A stretch of DNA of 64,000 nt from Kocuria sp. (GCF_030530945.1 NZ_JAUMTZ010000001.1:414341-478340); one strand, 5' to 3'. Positions 9,101 through 16,939 are shown, numbered from the stretch's first letter. A program made the numbers and translations. Notes: a model not told the origin generated them from the letters alone.

Positions 9101-9167
9101 GTACGGACGACCCACCGGGTCCGCGCGGCGCACGGGGACGGGGGAACGGAAGGCGCGGCGGTGTCAT
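6123..9167 (-). CDS. FAD-linked oxidase fused to Fe-S/CCG domains (D-lactate/glycolate dehydrogenase type)
   Basis: This 1014-residue protein fuses the GlcD-like and GlcF-like halves of glycolate oxidase. Residues about 75-230 form a PCMH-type FAD domain with RSGGTSLSGQS and TLGGVIANNSSGMACG; the FAD-oxidase C domain follows and ends EHRFNPGVIL. Two ferredoxin motifs come next, CVECGYCEPVCP and CAVDGMCVTACP, then two CCG modules (FFPACIGAMFG with DGACCGTPW, and HPTCSAVHLG with WGCCGYAGDRG). Such proteins oxidise D-2-hydroxyacids, often D-lactate, and reduce quinone at the membrane. The first about 40 residues and a stretch before the CCG part are low-complexity. It is the last of three minus-strand genes packed within 10 bases of each other. 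The exact substrate is not visible. Confidence 0.88.
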   Translation of the reverse strand: MTPPRLPFPRPRAPRGPGGSSVLGRQTTDDAAPDPAGQGTGTPLERAVREVERRCGSGVVVRGELERRAVAHDASHYLLQPHAVLRPRNEAEVGAVFAAAAASGAGLTLRSGGTSLSGQSVTGQLLVDVRRHFKDVEVLDGGTRVRVQPGVTVRHVNARLAPHGRALGPDPASETACTLGGVIANNSSGMACGTEFNTYRTLESMVLVLPSGTVLDTAAPDAAELLRAREPALVAGLLRLRDRVRGNPDSVRTVRRLFAMKNTMGYGLNSFLDHEDPVRILEHLMIGSEGTLGFVAAATLRTVPVHPHVATGLLVFPTVVAATNAVPELVDSRCATLELLDATSLAVSQRTGLAPPAIMDIPVDQQAALLVEYQHDTQEGARELADAASRTFASLDLTGPVSLTTDPRERAGLWTVRKGLYTTVAGNRPQGTNALLEDVVVPVAQLGATCQELTGLFAAHGYRDSVIFGHAKDGNVHFMLNEQFDDPAQLARYERFTEEMVDLVLGRGGSLKAEHGTGRIMAPFVRRQYGDELHAVMVELKALIDPEHRFNPGVILTEDPRAYLRDLKTAPPVESEVDRCVECGYCEPVCPSQDLTLTPRQRIVGRREIARAEERGEAGLAARMRREFDYAGLQTCAVDGMCVTACPVHINTGDLVRRLRAENHSRVADLVWGAAARSWAATSAGAAFALTLASRMPAALPVSATGAARAVLGADTAPRYNPALPPGGHPRSRLTTPHGASPAAPPVREGAGRAGGERAASSAADPSRGTDAARAPRAVFFPACIGAMFGTATGSGPSTSEAFLRLCGRAGVAVRVPEGIDGACCGTPWKSKGLPTGYATMSERTLGLLWEATERGRLPVVCDASSCTEGLETMRGLAEGHPRYGALTFVDAVTFTAEHVLPGLEPASPLETLVLHPTCSAVHLGITKDLLRVADACAREVTVPTSWGCCGYAGDRGMLHPELTAAATAPEAAEVRSRDFAAHASLNRTCEQALTEATGKPYEHVLQVLERVSR

Positions 9168-9175
9168 GCGGAACC

Positions 9176-10099
9176 TCAGTCCGTGAGGGTGACCAGGACG
9201 GCCTGGGGCGGGCAGAACAGGCGCACAGGCGCGAAGCGGGACTCGCCCAGCCCCTGGGAGATGTTCACGGGCATGCCGTGGTGGTCGATGAGACCCTTGC
9301 AGATCGCGGGGTCCAGGTCGCAGTTGCTCACCAGGGCACGTCCACCCGGCAGGCAGACCTGGCCGCCGTGGGTGTGCCCCGCGAAGACCACGTCCGCGCG
9401 GTCCTCAGCGAAGCGGTCCAGGGTGCGCAGGTAGGGCGCGTGGGCCACACCGATCCGCACGTCCGCGGGGGAGCCCTGGCCCGCGGGGAAGCCGGGGTGG
9501 CGGTCGTAGTGCAGGTGCGGGTCGTCCACGCCCGAGAAGTCGACGACCGTGTCCCCCACCCGCAGCCGCGCGGAGCGGTTGATCAGCCCCGTCCAGCCGC
9601 GCGCGTCGAAGGCGCGGTGCATGTCCTCCGTGGGCAGGCGCGGGGCCTCGGCCCGGGTCTCGCCCGCCGTGCTGCGCCACAGGTAGCGCAGGGGGTTCTT
9701 GGGCTGCGGGGCGAAGTAGCAGTTGGAGCCCGGAACGTACACGCCGGGGAAGCGGAACAGGGGCTCCAGGATCTCCAGCAGGTACGGCAGGGCACGCAGG
9801 TGGGAGAGGTTGTCGCCGGTGTCCACCACCAGGTCCGGCTCGAGCGCCGCGAGGGAGTGGACGAAGCGCTTCTTCGCCTCCTGGCCCGGGACGGTGTGCA
9901 GGTCCGAGATGTGCAGGATCCGCAGCGGCCGTGAACCCGGAGGCAGCACGCGCACGGTCTCGCGGCGCAGCTGGAACCGCCGCCGCTCCACCAGGACGGC
10001 CCACCCGAGGGTGCCCGCACCGAGCGCGAAAAGGCCCGCCCCGGCCCCCGCGATGACGCGGGCGACCGGGGCTGGGGCAGGTGCAGTGGAGGAGTGCAT
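9176..10099 (-). CDS. Membrane-anchored metallophosphoesterase
   Basis: The 307-residue protein has one N-terminal membrane segment (residues about 12-32), then a calcineurin-like fold with the metal-binding series ILHISDLHT, VVDTGDNLSH, PGSNCY (usually GNHD), VAHAP and VFAGHTHGGQV. Family members hydrolyse phosphodiesters or lipid pyrophosphates; the third block is degenerate (GSNCYF), which is common in this actinobacterial subgroup. The ATG at 10099 overlaps the stop of the penicillin-binding protein gene (TGATG), so the two are co-translated. Orthologues often follow a class A PBP in actinobacteria, which hints at a cell-envelope role. Confidence 0.88.
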   Translation of the reverse strand: MHSSTAPAPAPVARVIAGAGAGLFALGAGTLGWAVLVERRRFQLRRETVRVLPPGSRPLRILHISDLHTVPGQEAKKRFVHSLAALEPDLVVDTGDNLSHLRALPYLLEILEPLFRFPGVYVPGSNCYFAPQPKNPLRYLWRSTAGETRAEAPRLPTEDMHRAFDARGWTGLINRSARLRVGDTVVDFSGVDDPHLHYDRHPGFPAGQGSPADVRIGVAHAPYLRTLDRFAEDRADVVFAGHTHGGQVCLPGGRALVSNCDLDPAICKGLIDHHGMPVNISQGLGESRFAPVRLFCPPQAVLVTLTD

Positions 10100-12240
10100 C
10101 ACTTGTTCGTGGACAGGACGCTGGCCGGCGGGGCCGAGAACGCGGAGGTGTCGTAGTTCGGGGCGACAGCCTTCATGTAGTTCTGCCACTGGCCACCGGC
10201 GTAGGTGGCGCCGTCCACCCACTCGGTGCCCGACCCGCCGGTCTTGCCGCCGATGCTGAGCCCGTTGAGCGAGCGTGAGCCGGACTGGTAGTTGCCCACC
10301 CACGAGGCGGTGGCGAGACCCTTGGTGTAGCCGAGCATCCAGGTCTGGGTGGAGTTGTCCGTGGTACCGGTCTTGGCCGCGGACGCGCCGGGCAGGCCGA
10401 TGGAGCGCTGGTACCCGGAGCCCCGCACCAGCACCTGCTGCAGGACGTAGTTCACGCCCTGCGCCACTTCCTTCTTGATCACACGCTGGCACTTGTCACC
10501 GGGCACGTCGTAGGTCTTGCCGCTGAAGTCCTTCACGCCCGTGATCGCGCGGGGCTCGCACATCACGCCGTCGTTCGCGAAGGCGGAGAAGGCCCGGGCC
10601 ATGGTCATGGGCGAGATGTCCACGGAACCACCCAGCAGCGAGGAGAGGACGGTGGTGTCCACGGGGTCCCCGGTCTTTCCGTCGTGGATGCCCAGTGCCT
10701 TGGTCATGTCCCCGATCTGGCACAGGTCCAGATCCGCTGCCATGGCGTACAGCGCCGAGTTGATGGAGTTGTAGATGCCGTAGTCCACGTCCATGACCTT
10801 GTTGTACCCCTCCTCGGCGTTCTGGAAGGTCAGGCCGCTGCCGTTCGTGCCGGGCTCGATCTTGTACCCGTTGGGCAGACAGGACGCCTTCCAGTGGTAG
10901 TCCGCCGGGTAGCTCAGCCGAGTGGCGTCGATGCTGGCCTTCACACCCTTGCCCGAGTTGATCCACTGGGCCAGGGTGAACGGCTTGAACGTGGAGCCCA
11001 CCTGGAAGCCGCCGGCGCCGCCCGCGGAGCTGTCCACGTTGAAGTTGTAGGTGGTGTTCGCGTCACCCTCCGCGGCGGAGTAGTTGGTGTTCTGCGCCAT
11101 AGAGACCACGTGGCCGTTGCTGGGCTCCAGGGAGATCAGAGCCGTGGAGACGCTGTCCGGGTTGTTGTCCTTGGGCTGGGTGGTGTTGACCTGGGTCTCC
11201 GCGGCCTCCTGGGCCTTGGGGTCCAGGGAGGTCCGGATGGTCAGCCCGCCGCGCTGCAGCGTGGCCAGGCGCTCCTCCGGCGTGGTGCCGAAGGCATCCG
11301 ACTGCATCACCTGGTTCTCCACGTAGTCGCAGAAGTACGGCGCCGTCTTGGCCGCCGTGCACCCGGAACTGGTGGTGTGGATGCTCAGGTTCATGGGCTC
11401 CTTGGCCGCCGCGTCCGCCTGCTGCTGCGTGATGGCACCGGTCTGGACCATGGTGCCCAGCACCACGTTGCGCCGCTGCGTGGAGGCCTCGGGGTTCACC
11501 TGGGGGTTGTAGTAGTTGGGGGACTGCACCATCCCCGCCAGGGTGGCGGCCTGCGCCACGCTCAGCTGAGAGGCGTGGATGCCCCAGAAGTACTGGGAGG
11601 CGGCCTCCACGCCGTAGTTGGACCCGCCGAAGAGCACCACGTTGAGGTAGCCCTCCAGGATCTCGTCCTTGGACTTCTCCTGCTCCATGGACAGGGCGAG
11701 CTTCATCTCCTTGATCTTGTCCACCACGCCCTTGTCCGCACCGATGGTGCTGGCCTGCTCACCGTTGCGGACCTGCTGGTCGATGATCAGGTTGTTGACG
11801 TACTGCTGCGTGATGGTGGAAGCGCCCTGCCGGTTGCCGGGGCGCAGGAGGTTGTTGCCGATCGCGCGGACGATGCCCCACGGGTCCACGCCGCCGTGCT
11901 CGTAGAAGTCACGGTCCTCGATGGACAGCAGGGCCTTGCGCATGTTGGGGGAGATCTGGTCCAGCGGCACGGGGTCCCGGTTCTGCGCGAAGAACGTGGC
12001 GATCTCCGAGCCGTCCTTGGCCACCACGGTGGAGCTGCGGGAGAGCGGTCCCGCCTCCATGTCCGCGGGGAGGGACTTGAACCAGCCGATGGACGCGTTG
12101 GCGGCCGCACCTGCGGCCGCGGCGGGGGGAACCAGGAGCCCGGCCGCCACCACCCCGGCAACCACTGCCACGGCGATGAATGCCACGACGTTGCCCAGTA
12201 CCGAGGTGGGCTGGGAGCCCGAATTGTTGCGAGATGCCAT
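10099..12240 (-). CDS. Class A penicillin-binding protein (peptidoglycan glycosyltransferase/transpeptidase)
   Basis: The 713-residue protein has a short cytoplasmic tail, one membrane segment (residues about 15-45) and a GT51 glycosyltransferase domain with EDRDFYEHGGVDPWG and GASTITQQYVNN. The transpeptidase domain contains the serine motif STFKPF, an SxN-type motif near INSALYAM, and KTGTTDN. It both polymerises glycan strands and crosslinks peptides outside the membrane. Length fits actinobacterial PonA-type proteins; there is no C-terminal PASTA domain. The ATG at 12240 precedes the membrane anchor. An extended TACACT -10 (rc of 12248-12253 region) may drive it, with a poor -35. Confidence 0.95.
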   Translation of the reverse strand: MASRNNSGSQPTSVLGNVVAFIAVAVVAGVVAAGLLVPPAAAAGAAANASIGWFKSLPADMEAGPLSRSSTVVAKDGSEIATFFAQNRDPVPLDQISPNMRKALLSIEDRDFYEHGGVDPWGIVRAIGNNLLRPGNRQGASTITQQYVNNLIIDQQVRNGEQASTIGADKGVVDKIKEMKLALSMEQEKSKDEILEGYLNVVLFGGSNYGVEAASQYFWGIHASQLSVAQAATLAGMVQSPNYYNPQVNPEASTQRRNVVLGTMVQTGAITQQQADAAAKEPMNLSIHTTSSGCTAAKTAPYFCDYVENQVMQSDAFGTTPEERLATLQRGGLTIRTSLDPKAQEAAETQVNTTQPKDNNPDSVSTALISLEPSNGHVVSMAQNTNYSAAEGDANTTYNFNVDSSAGGAGGFQVGSTFKPFTLAQWINSGKGVKASIDATRLSYPADYHWKASCLPNGYKIEPGTNGSGLTFQNAEEGYNKVMDVDYGIYNSINSALYAMAADLDLCQIGDMTKALGIHDGKTGDPVDTTVLSSLLGGSVDISPMTMARAFSAFANDGVMCEPRAITGVKDFSGKTYDVPGDKCQRVIKKEVAQGVNYVLQQVLVRGSGYQRSIGLPGASAAKTGTTDNSTQTWMLGYTKGLATASWVGNYQSGSRSLNGLSIGGKTGGSGTEWVDGATYAGGQWQNYMKAVAPNYDTSAFSAPPASVLSTNK

Positions 12241-12345
12241 TGCGCCAGTGTACAAGCCGGGCCCGGCTGGGCCCGGCCGGGAGAGGGTGCGGTCACACTG
12301 TGTTCCCGGGGGATCCGCAGGGGGACCACGGCGTGGCGGAGCCAG

Positions 12346-12351
12346 TACTGT
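12346..12351 (+). promoter_or_regulatory. -10 element for a leaderless DUF4177 transcript
   Basis: TACTGT fits the actinobacterial TANNNT -10 and ends 7 bases before the ATG at 12359, with no Shine-Dalgarno. The transcript would start at the A of the start codon. No good -35 is visible. Confidence 0.5.
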
Positions 12352-12358
12352 GGGGGCC

Positions 12359-12553
12359 ATGACCACTTGGGAGTACGCAACCGTTCCGCTGATGATCCAC
12401 GCCACCAAGCAGATCCTGGACAACTGGGGGGAGGACGGCTGGGAGCTCGTGACCGTCCTGCCCGGCACGCAGGCCGCGGACACCCCGGCGGGCAACATGA
12501 CCGCCCCCACCCAGACCAACCCGATCGCCTACTTCAAGCGCCCCAAGAACTGA
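12359..12553 (+). CDS. DUF4177 small protein
   Basis: This 64-residue protein starts TTWEYATVPLMIH and has DNWGEDGWELVTV, the signature of the DUF4177 family. These short proteins are widespread in actinobacteria and have no known function. The ATG at 12359 lies 7 bases after a TANNNT box, so it is probably translated from a leaderless mRNA. It is followed after 23 bases by a Rid-family gene on the same strand and is divergent from the penicillin-binding protein gene. Confidence 0.85.
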   Translation: MTTWEYATVPLMIHATKQILDNWGEDGWELVTVLPGTQAADTPAGNMTAPTQTNPIAYFKRPKN

Positions 12554-12576
12554 CGGCGGGGAAGGAGAGCGGAATC

Positions 12577-13056
12577 GTGGGTGAGACGTACGAGGAGCGC
12601 CTGGCGCAGCTGGGACTCGAGCTGCCGGAGGTGGCCAAGCCGCTGGCGGCATACGCCCCCGCTGTGGTGAGCGGGTGCCACGTGTACACCGCCGGGCAGC
12701 TGCCGCTGGTGTCCGGTGCGCTGCCGGAGACCGGAGTGGTCAGTGACTCGGGTGCCGCGGGGACCGTGTCCCCGAAGCGGGCGGCTGAGCTCGCGCGGCA
12801 GTGCGCGCTGAACGGACTCGCCGCGGTGAAGTCGCAGATCGAGGACCTCCAGCGGATCCGCCGCGTGGTGAAGGTGACCGGCTTCGTGGCCTCGGCCCCG
12901 GACTTCCACGGCCAGCCCGCCGTGGTGGACGGCGCCTCCTCGCTGCTGGGGCAGGTCTTCGGGCCCGCCGGGGTGCACGCCCGCTCCGCCGTGGGTGTGA
13001 GCGTGCTGCCGCTGAACTCCCCGGTGGAGGTCGAGCTGCTCGTCGAGTTCCACTGA
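12577..13056 (+). CDS. RidA/YjgF-family protein
   Basis: The 159-residue protein belongs to the Rid superfamily: GCHVYTAGQLPLVSG, CALNGLAAVKSQIEDL, VVKVTGFVAS and ARSAVGVSVLPLNSPVEVE match the conserved trimer-forming fold. RidA proteins deaminate reactive enamine/imine intermediates released by PLP enzymes. The usual catalytic Arg of the RidA subgroup is replaced by a GV region, so it may belong to a Rid subgroup of unknown activity. GTG at 12577 is preceded by AAGGAGAG. It sits between DUF4177 and a NUDIX gene, 2 bases before the latter. Confidence 0.85.
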   Translation: MGETYEERLAQLGLELPEVAKPLAAYAPAVVSGCHVYTAGQLPLVSGALPETGVVSDSGAAGTVSPKRAAELARQCALNGLAAVKSQIEDLQRIRRVVKVTGFVASAPDFHGQPAVVDGASSLLGQVFGPAGVHARSAVGVSVLPLNSPVEVELLVEFH

Positions 13057-13058
13057 GC

Positions 13059-13973
13059 ATGACGCCGCACGAACCGGGGGAGCGCATCTTCACGGTGCCC
13101 CGGGAGTACTCCAAGGCCGCCCGGGCGTGGCTCGAGCGCGGCCTGGGCCTGCACGGTTCCGCGCCGCGCCACGGAGCGGCCACGGTGTTCGTGCGCGACG
13201 GCGAGAACGGGGTGGAGACCCTCATGCTGCACCGCCCGCGGCACCGGTCCATGGGCACGCTGTCCTTCCCCGGAGGGATCACAGAGGTCTCCGACGACGA
13301 GCCTCTGGACTGGTGCGGCCCCTCCTCCGCGCAGTGGGCGCACCGGCTGCTGTCCGAGGACATCGGCCTGGCTCGGCGCAGCGTGGTGACGGCCGCCCGG
13401 AAGACCTTCGTGGAGTCCGGTGTCCTCTTCGCCGGGGCGCACGCGCACGGTGTGGCGGAGAGCGTGGAGGGCGCGGACTGGATGCGTTCGCGCGAGCAGC
13501 TGGCCGCGCAGGACGTCTCCTTCGCCGGGTTGCTGGCCCGGCGCCGCATGGTGTTCCACAGCGAGTGCCTGCGGCCGCTGTCCCACTGGGTGACCTCGGA
13601 CTTCGTGCACCAGCGTGTGGACCTGCACTTCTTCGCCGCGGCGGTCCCCGTGGGGCAGCGCGTCTGCCCGCTGGCCACCCAGCGCAACCGGGCGTGGCTC
13701 GGCTGGGTGGACGCGCGGGCCCTGCTCACGGACCCGTGGTCCACGCCGGTCCCCGAGCTGTTCCGCCGCCAGGCCGAGGACTCGGCGGAGACCGACGACC
13801 CCCGGCACTTCGAGCTCAACGAGCTGACCACCCCGGGTGTGCAGTGCGCCGTGGAGGCCGTGGCGCAGGCGGGCTCCGCCGTGTCCTTCCTGGCCGCCCG
13901 CCGGGACCTGCGGGTGAGGAGCCCCCGGCTCGACCTGCGCGACGGCGAACCCGTCCTGGTGCTCGACGCCTGA
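13059..13973 (+). CDS. NUDIX-fold hydrolase of the NUDT19-like type with a degenerate NUDIX box
   Basis: The 304-residue protein begins its NUDIX fold at AATVFVRDGENGVETLMLHRPR and has LSFPGGITEV, then AARKTFVESGVLFA in place of the usual REUXEEXGU part of the NUDIX box. A 50-residue insertion separates the two halves, as in NUDT19-like CoA/nucleotide hydrolases. The Arg-Glu-x2-Glu-Glu metal ligands are only partly conserved, so catalytic activity is uncertain. The ATG at 13059 lies 2 bases after the Rid stop, which indicates an operon. The gene ends in a convergent region facing crp. Confidence 0.75.
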   Translation: MTPHEPGERIFTVPREYSKAARAWLERGLGLHGSAPRHGAATVFVRDGENGVETLMLHRPRHRSMGTLSFPGGITEVSDDEPLDWCGPSSAQWAHRLLSEDIGLARRSVVTAARKTFVESGVLFAGAHAHGVAESVEGADWMRSREQLAAQDVSFAGLLARRRMVFHSECLRPLSHWVTSDFVHQRVDLHFFAAAVPVGQRVCPLATQRNRAWLGWVDARALLTDPWSTPVPELFRRQAEDSAETDDPRHFELNELTTPGVQCAVEAVAQAGSAVSFLAARRDLRVRSPRLDLRDGEPVLVLDA

Positions 13974-14041
13974 GCCCCCGCGGATCGCCCGCACCTGCAG
14001 CCGCCCCGCACCGCCCGTCCTGTTCCGTCCGTCCCGGACAT

Positions 14042-14097
14042 CCTGGGAGGCCACGCCTGGGACGCCACCCCTGGGAGGCCGCGCCTGGGGCGCCTCG
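14042..14097. repeat. Four 14-bp imperfect tandem repeats
   Basis: Four consecutive units follow the pattern CCTGGGAGGCCACG, differing at one to four positions, with a fifth partial copy (CCTAAGACGATGCG). They lie in the non-coding gap between the convergent NUDIX and crp genes. Confidence 0.85.
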
Positions 14098-14130
14098 CCT
14101 AAGACGATGCGCCGTGACCACGGCGCACGC

Positions 14131-14168
14131 ACGACGACGCCCGCGGCACCTGCCGCGGGCGTCGTCGT
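14131..14168 (-). terminator. Strong hairpin downstream of crp (bidirectional candidate)
   Basis: ACGACGACGCCCGCGGCA pairs perfectly over 18 bp with TGCCGCGGGCGTCGTCGT around a 2-base loop. There is no T-run on either side. It lies 11 bases below the crp stop and could also serve the convergent NUDIX operon. Confidence 0.7.
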
Positions 14169-14179
14169 GAGCGGGGGGA

Positions 14180-14857
14180 TCAGCGGGAGCGCTGCTTGAG
14201 GCGCTGCAGGTCCAGGATGACCACGGCGCGGGCCTCCAGGCGGATCCAGCCGCGCTGCACGAACTCGGCGAGGGCCTTGTTCACGGTCTCGCGGGAGGCG
14301 CCCACCAGCTGGGCGAGCTCCTCCTGGGTGAGCTCGTGGGCCACCAGGATGCCGTCCGTGGCGGGACGCCCGAAGCGGTCCGCGAGGTCCAGCAGCGCCT
14401 TGGCCACGCGCCCGGGGACGTCCGAGAACACGAGGTCCGCGAGGTTCTCGTTGGTGCGGCGCAGGCGGCGGGCCAGTGCCTGCAGCAGCTGCGCGGAGAC
14501 CTCCGGGGAGCGCTGGATGACCTTGCGCAGGTTCTCGTGCTTGAGCCCGGCCAGGCGGGTCTCGGAGACCGCGGTGGCGGAGGTGGATCGGGGGCTGGGG
14601 TCGAACAGGGCCATCTCGCCGAAGATCTCGCCCGGGCCCATGACGGCCACCAGGTTCTCGCGGCCGTCGCTGGCGGTGCGTCCGAGCTTCATCTTGCCGG
14701 AGACGATGAAGTAGAGCTGGTCGCCGGGATCGCCCTCGTAGAACAGGGTGGCGCCGCGGGAGAGGTCCACCTCGGTGATCTCCTCGGTCAGCGCGGCAAA
14801 CGCCTCGTCATCCAGGGAAGCGAAGAGCGGAGCGCGGCGGAGGACGTCTGTATCCAA
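14180..14857 (-). CDS. crp: Crp/Fnr-family cAMP-type regulator (GlxR/Crp-like)
   Basis: The 225-residue protein has an N-terminal cyclic-nucleotide domain with the phosphate-binding cassette FGEMALFDPSPRSTSA and a C-terminal winged helix with LTQEELAQLVGASRETVNKA as helix-turn-helix. The length and the sequence match the single Crp/GlxR regulator of actinobacteria, which controls carbon metabolism, including acetate use. It starts with TTG at 14857, preceded by GAGGAG at 8 bases; no better start is seen. Upstream, TGTGAAACTCGTTACGA carries one good Crp half-site next to a TACGAT -10, which would fit autoregulation. Single gene, divergent from marP. Confidence 0.92.
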   Translation of the reverse strand: MDTDVLRRAPLFASLDDEAFAALTEEITEVDLSRGATLFYEGDPGDQLYFIVSGKMKLGRTASDGRENLVAVMGPGEIFGEMALFDPSPRSTSATAVSETRLAGLKHENLRKVIQRSPEVSAQLLQALARRLRRTNENLADLVFSDVPGRVAKALLDLADRFGRPATDGILVAHELTQEELAQLVGASRETVNKALAEFVQRGWIRLEARAVVILDLQRLKQRSR

Positions 14858-15195
14858 GGTGAAACTCCTCAGTAGATAGGGGTGGGCCCGAGACCGGGCC
14901 GCACGGGGTGATCACCACCCATCGTAACGAGTTTCACACCCGCCGTGGCTACTCCCGAGTTGTGCTATGTGAGAAAACCCGTCGGGCGGGGCGGATGGGG
15001 CCGGCCGAAGTGGACGCGGCGGGGATCGCGGACCTGGCGAGCGCGTGGGGACGCGCGGGGCACTGAGGCGGGCGGGCGGCGTCGTGGGCGGCATCGTGTG
15101 CGGACCCGGCCCACCGTTCGTCCAGGCGGCCCCCGTATGCTCGGTCGGACGCGCTCCCGATCCCCGTGCGACCCCCCCCACCCCTGAGGACCGTG

Positions 15196-16380
15196 ATGAC
15201 CCTGGCCCTGAACCTGCTCGACGTGCTGCTGATCCTGGCGCTGCTGGCGTACCTGGTGGCGGGTTTCCACCGGGGCTTCTTCCGCTCCTTCGCGGGGCTC
15301 CTGGGCCTGGTGCTGGGGGCGGTGCTGGCGTTCTGGGCGGGACCCGTGGTGGCCGCGTACGTCTCCGACGACTGGCGGGTCCCCACCGTGCTGCTCACGG
15401 TGCTGCTGGCGCTGGCGCTGGGCGAGTTCCTCGGCTCACGGCTGGGGGGCGTGCTGTCCCGGGCGCTGGAGCGCACCGGTGCGGGGATGCTGGACCGGCT
15501 GGGGGGTGCTGTGCTCAACGTGGTGGTGGCCGCCCTGATCATGTCCCTGCTGGGTTCCCTGGTGGGGCAGATGGGCATTCCCTCGCTCTCGCAGCAGGTG
15601 GCCTCCTCGCAGGTGCTGCGCGGCATCGAACGCCTCACGCCGGACCCGGTGCGCCACGCCATGACGGAGACCCGCAACGCCGTCAGCGGCGCCCAGGGCA
15701 TCCGGCAGCTGGACGAGCTGCTCTTCCCGTCCCAGGCGGCTCCGGATCCGCAGCAGACCCCGGACTCGCAGACCGTGGCGGACGCCGGGCAGTCCGTGGT
15801 CCAGGTGTACGGCACGGCCGCGCAGTGCGCGCAGAACCAGACGGGCTCCGGGTTCGTGGCCCAGCCCGGCACGGTGGTGACCAACGCGCACGTGGTGGCG
15901 GGGGTGGACCAGCCCGTGGTCCAGACCCGTGACGGCCGCGTCTACTCCGCCCAGACCGTGCACTACGACGCCGCCTCCGACCTCGCTGTGCTGCGCGTCC
16001 CCGGTCTGTCGGAGGCGGCGCTGCCCCTGCGCAGCTCCGTGACACCGGGGGAGACCGTGTCCTTCGCGGGCTACCCACTGGGCGGGCCCTACACCCTGCG
16101 CCCGGCCACGGTGCAGGGTGAGGCGGTGGCACCCGTGCAGAACGTGACCACGGGGGAGACCCAGACCCGCAGCATCATCCAGATCGCCGGCAACGTGGAG
16201 CAGGGCAACTCCGGCGGCCCGCTGCTGGACGACTCCGGGCGGGTGCTCGGGGTGGTGTTCGCCAAGGCCGTGCAGGGCGAGGCGGGGTACGTGATCCCGG
16301 CGGACCGGGTGCAGGAGGCGCTCACCGCCACGGGGGAGGCCACCGCGGCCGCGAGCACCGGCCAGTGCGTGGCCTCCTGA
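15196..16380 (+). CDS. marP: MarP-like membrane serine protease (CvpA fusion)
   Basis: The 394-residue protein has four hydrophobic segments in the first 150 residues (CvpA/colicin-V-production fold) and then an extracytoplasmic trypsin-like domain. The catalytic triad is visible as His in VVTNAHVVAG, Asp in DAASDLAVLRV and Ser in QGNSGGPLLD. MarP of Mycobacterium tuberculosis keeps cytoplasmic pH during acid stress by processing a peptidoglycan hydrolase. Two Cys residues (AQCAQN and TGQCVAS) may form the disulfide known in MarP. I chose ATG at 15196, 5 bases after TGAGGA; a GTG start at 15166 is possible. A TATGCT -10 lies at 15136-15141. Confidence 0.9.
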   Translation: MTLALNLLDVLLILALLAYLVAGFHRGFFRSFAGLLGLVLGAVLAFWAGPVVAAYVSDDWRVPTVLLTVLLALALGEFLGSRLGGVLSRALERTGAGMLDRLGGAVLNVVVAALIMSLLGSLVGQMGIPSLSQQVASSQVLRGIERLTPDPVRHAMTETRNAVSGAQGIRQLDELLFPSQAAPDPQQTPDSQTVADAGQSVVQVYGTAAQCAQNQTGSGFVAQPGTVVTNAHVVAGVDQPVVQTRDGRVYSAQTVHYDAASDLAVLRVPGLSEAALPLRSSVTPGETVSFAGYPLGGPYTLRPATVQGEAVAPVQNVTTGETQTRSIIQIAGNVEQGNSGGPLLDDSGRVLGVVFAKAVQGEAGYVIPADRVQEALTATGEATAAASTGQCVAS

Positions 16381-16395
16381 GCCCTCCCGGGGCTC
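16379..16395 (+). terminator. Short hairpin after marP
   Basis: GAGCCC and GGGCTC form a 6-bp stem with a 5-base loop overlapping the marP stop codon, in a convergent region. No T-run follows, so support is weak. Confidence 0.3.
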
Positions 16396-16468
16396 TCACG
16401 GGTCCCGCCCGGGCGGCACCCGGCCTCGGGCCCCCCTCGGAGCTGGCGGGCCAGCCCGCGGGACCGGG

Positions 16469-16915
16469 TCAGCGCAGCCCCAGGTGCCGGGCCACCACGT
16501 CCACGCCCAGCTCGTAGCCCAGCACACCGGCTCCCGCGATCACCGCGGTGGCCTGCGGGGACACGAACGAGGTGTGCCGGAAGGCCTCCCGTCGGTGCAC
16601 GTTGGAGATGTGCACCTCCACCACGGGCATTTCGCACATCTCCAGCGCGTCGTGGACCGCCACGGAGTAGTGGGTCAGGGCGGCGGGGTTGATCACGATC
16701 CCGCAGGCCTCCGTCCGGGCCTGCTGGATCCAGTCCACGATCTGGCCCTCCCAGTTGGACTGCTCGAACACGACCTCCAGGCCGTAGGTCTGCGCGCGGG
16801 CGCGCACGTTCGCCTCCACGTCCGCGAGGGTGGTGTGCCCGTAGACCTCGGGCCTGCGGGTGCCCAGGGTGTTCAGGTTGGGGCCGTTGAGGACGAACAG
16901 CGGTGACTCGGTCAT
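16469..16915 (-). CDS. aroQ: 3-dehydroquinate dehydratase, type II
   Basis: The 148-residue protein has the type II signature FVLNGPNLNTLGTRRPEVYG with the catalytic Tyr, then FEQSNWEGQIVDWIQ, INPAALTHYSVAVHDAL and VEVHISNVHRREAFRHTS. It dehydrates 3-dehydroquinate in the shikimate pathway as a dodecamer in the cytoplasm. I chose ATG at 16915, which gives the usual family length; an in-frame start 27 bases upstream is less likely. No other shikimate gene is near. It lies downstream of acs with a large hairpin between. Confidence 0.95.
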   Translation of the reverse strand: MTESPLFVLNGPNLNTLGTRRPEVYGHTTLADVEANVRARAQTYGLEVVFEQSNWEGQIVDWIQQARTEACGIVINPAALTHYSVAVHDALEMCEMPVVEVHISNVHRREAFRHTSFVSPQATAVIAGAGVLGYELGVDVVARHLGLR

Positions 16916-16939
16916 GCCCTCATTCAACACGAGTGCGCG

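Noticed and set aside
6042..9434. A very long plus-strand open frame (1130 codons)
   Set aside because: It mirrors the dehydrogenase gene on the other strand. Its translation is Gly/Arg/Ala/His-rich with no domain, whereas the minus strand has clear FAD and Fe-S motifs. Long antisense frames are expected at this GC content.
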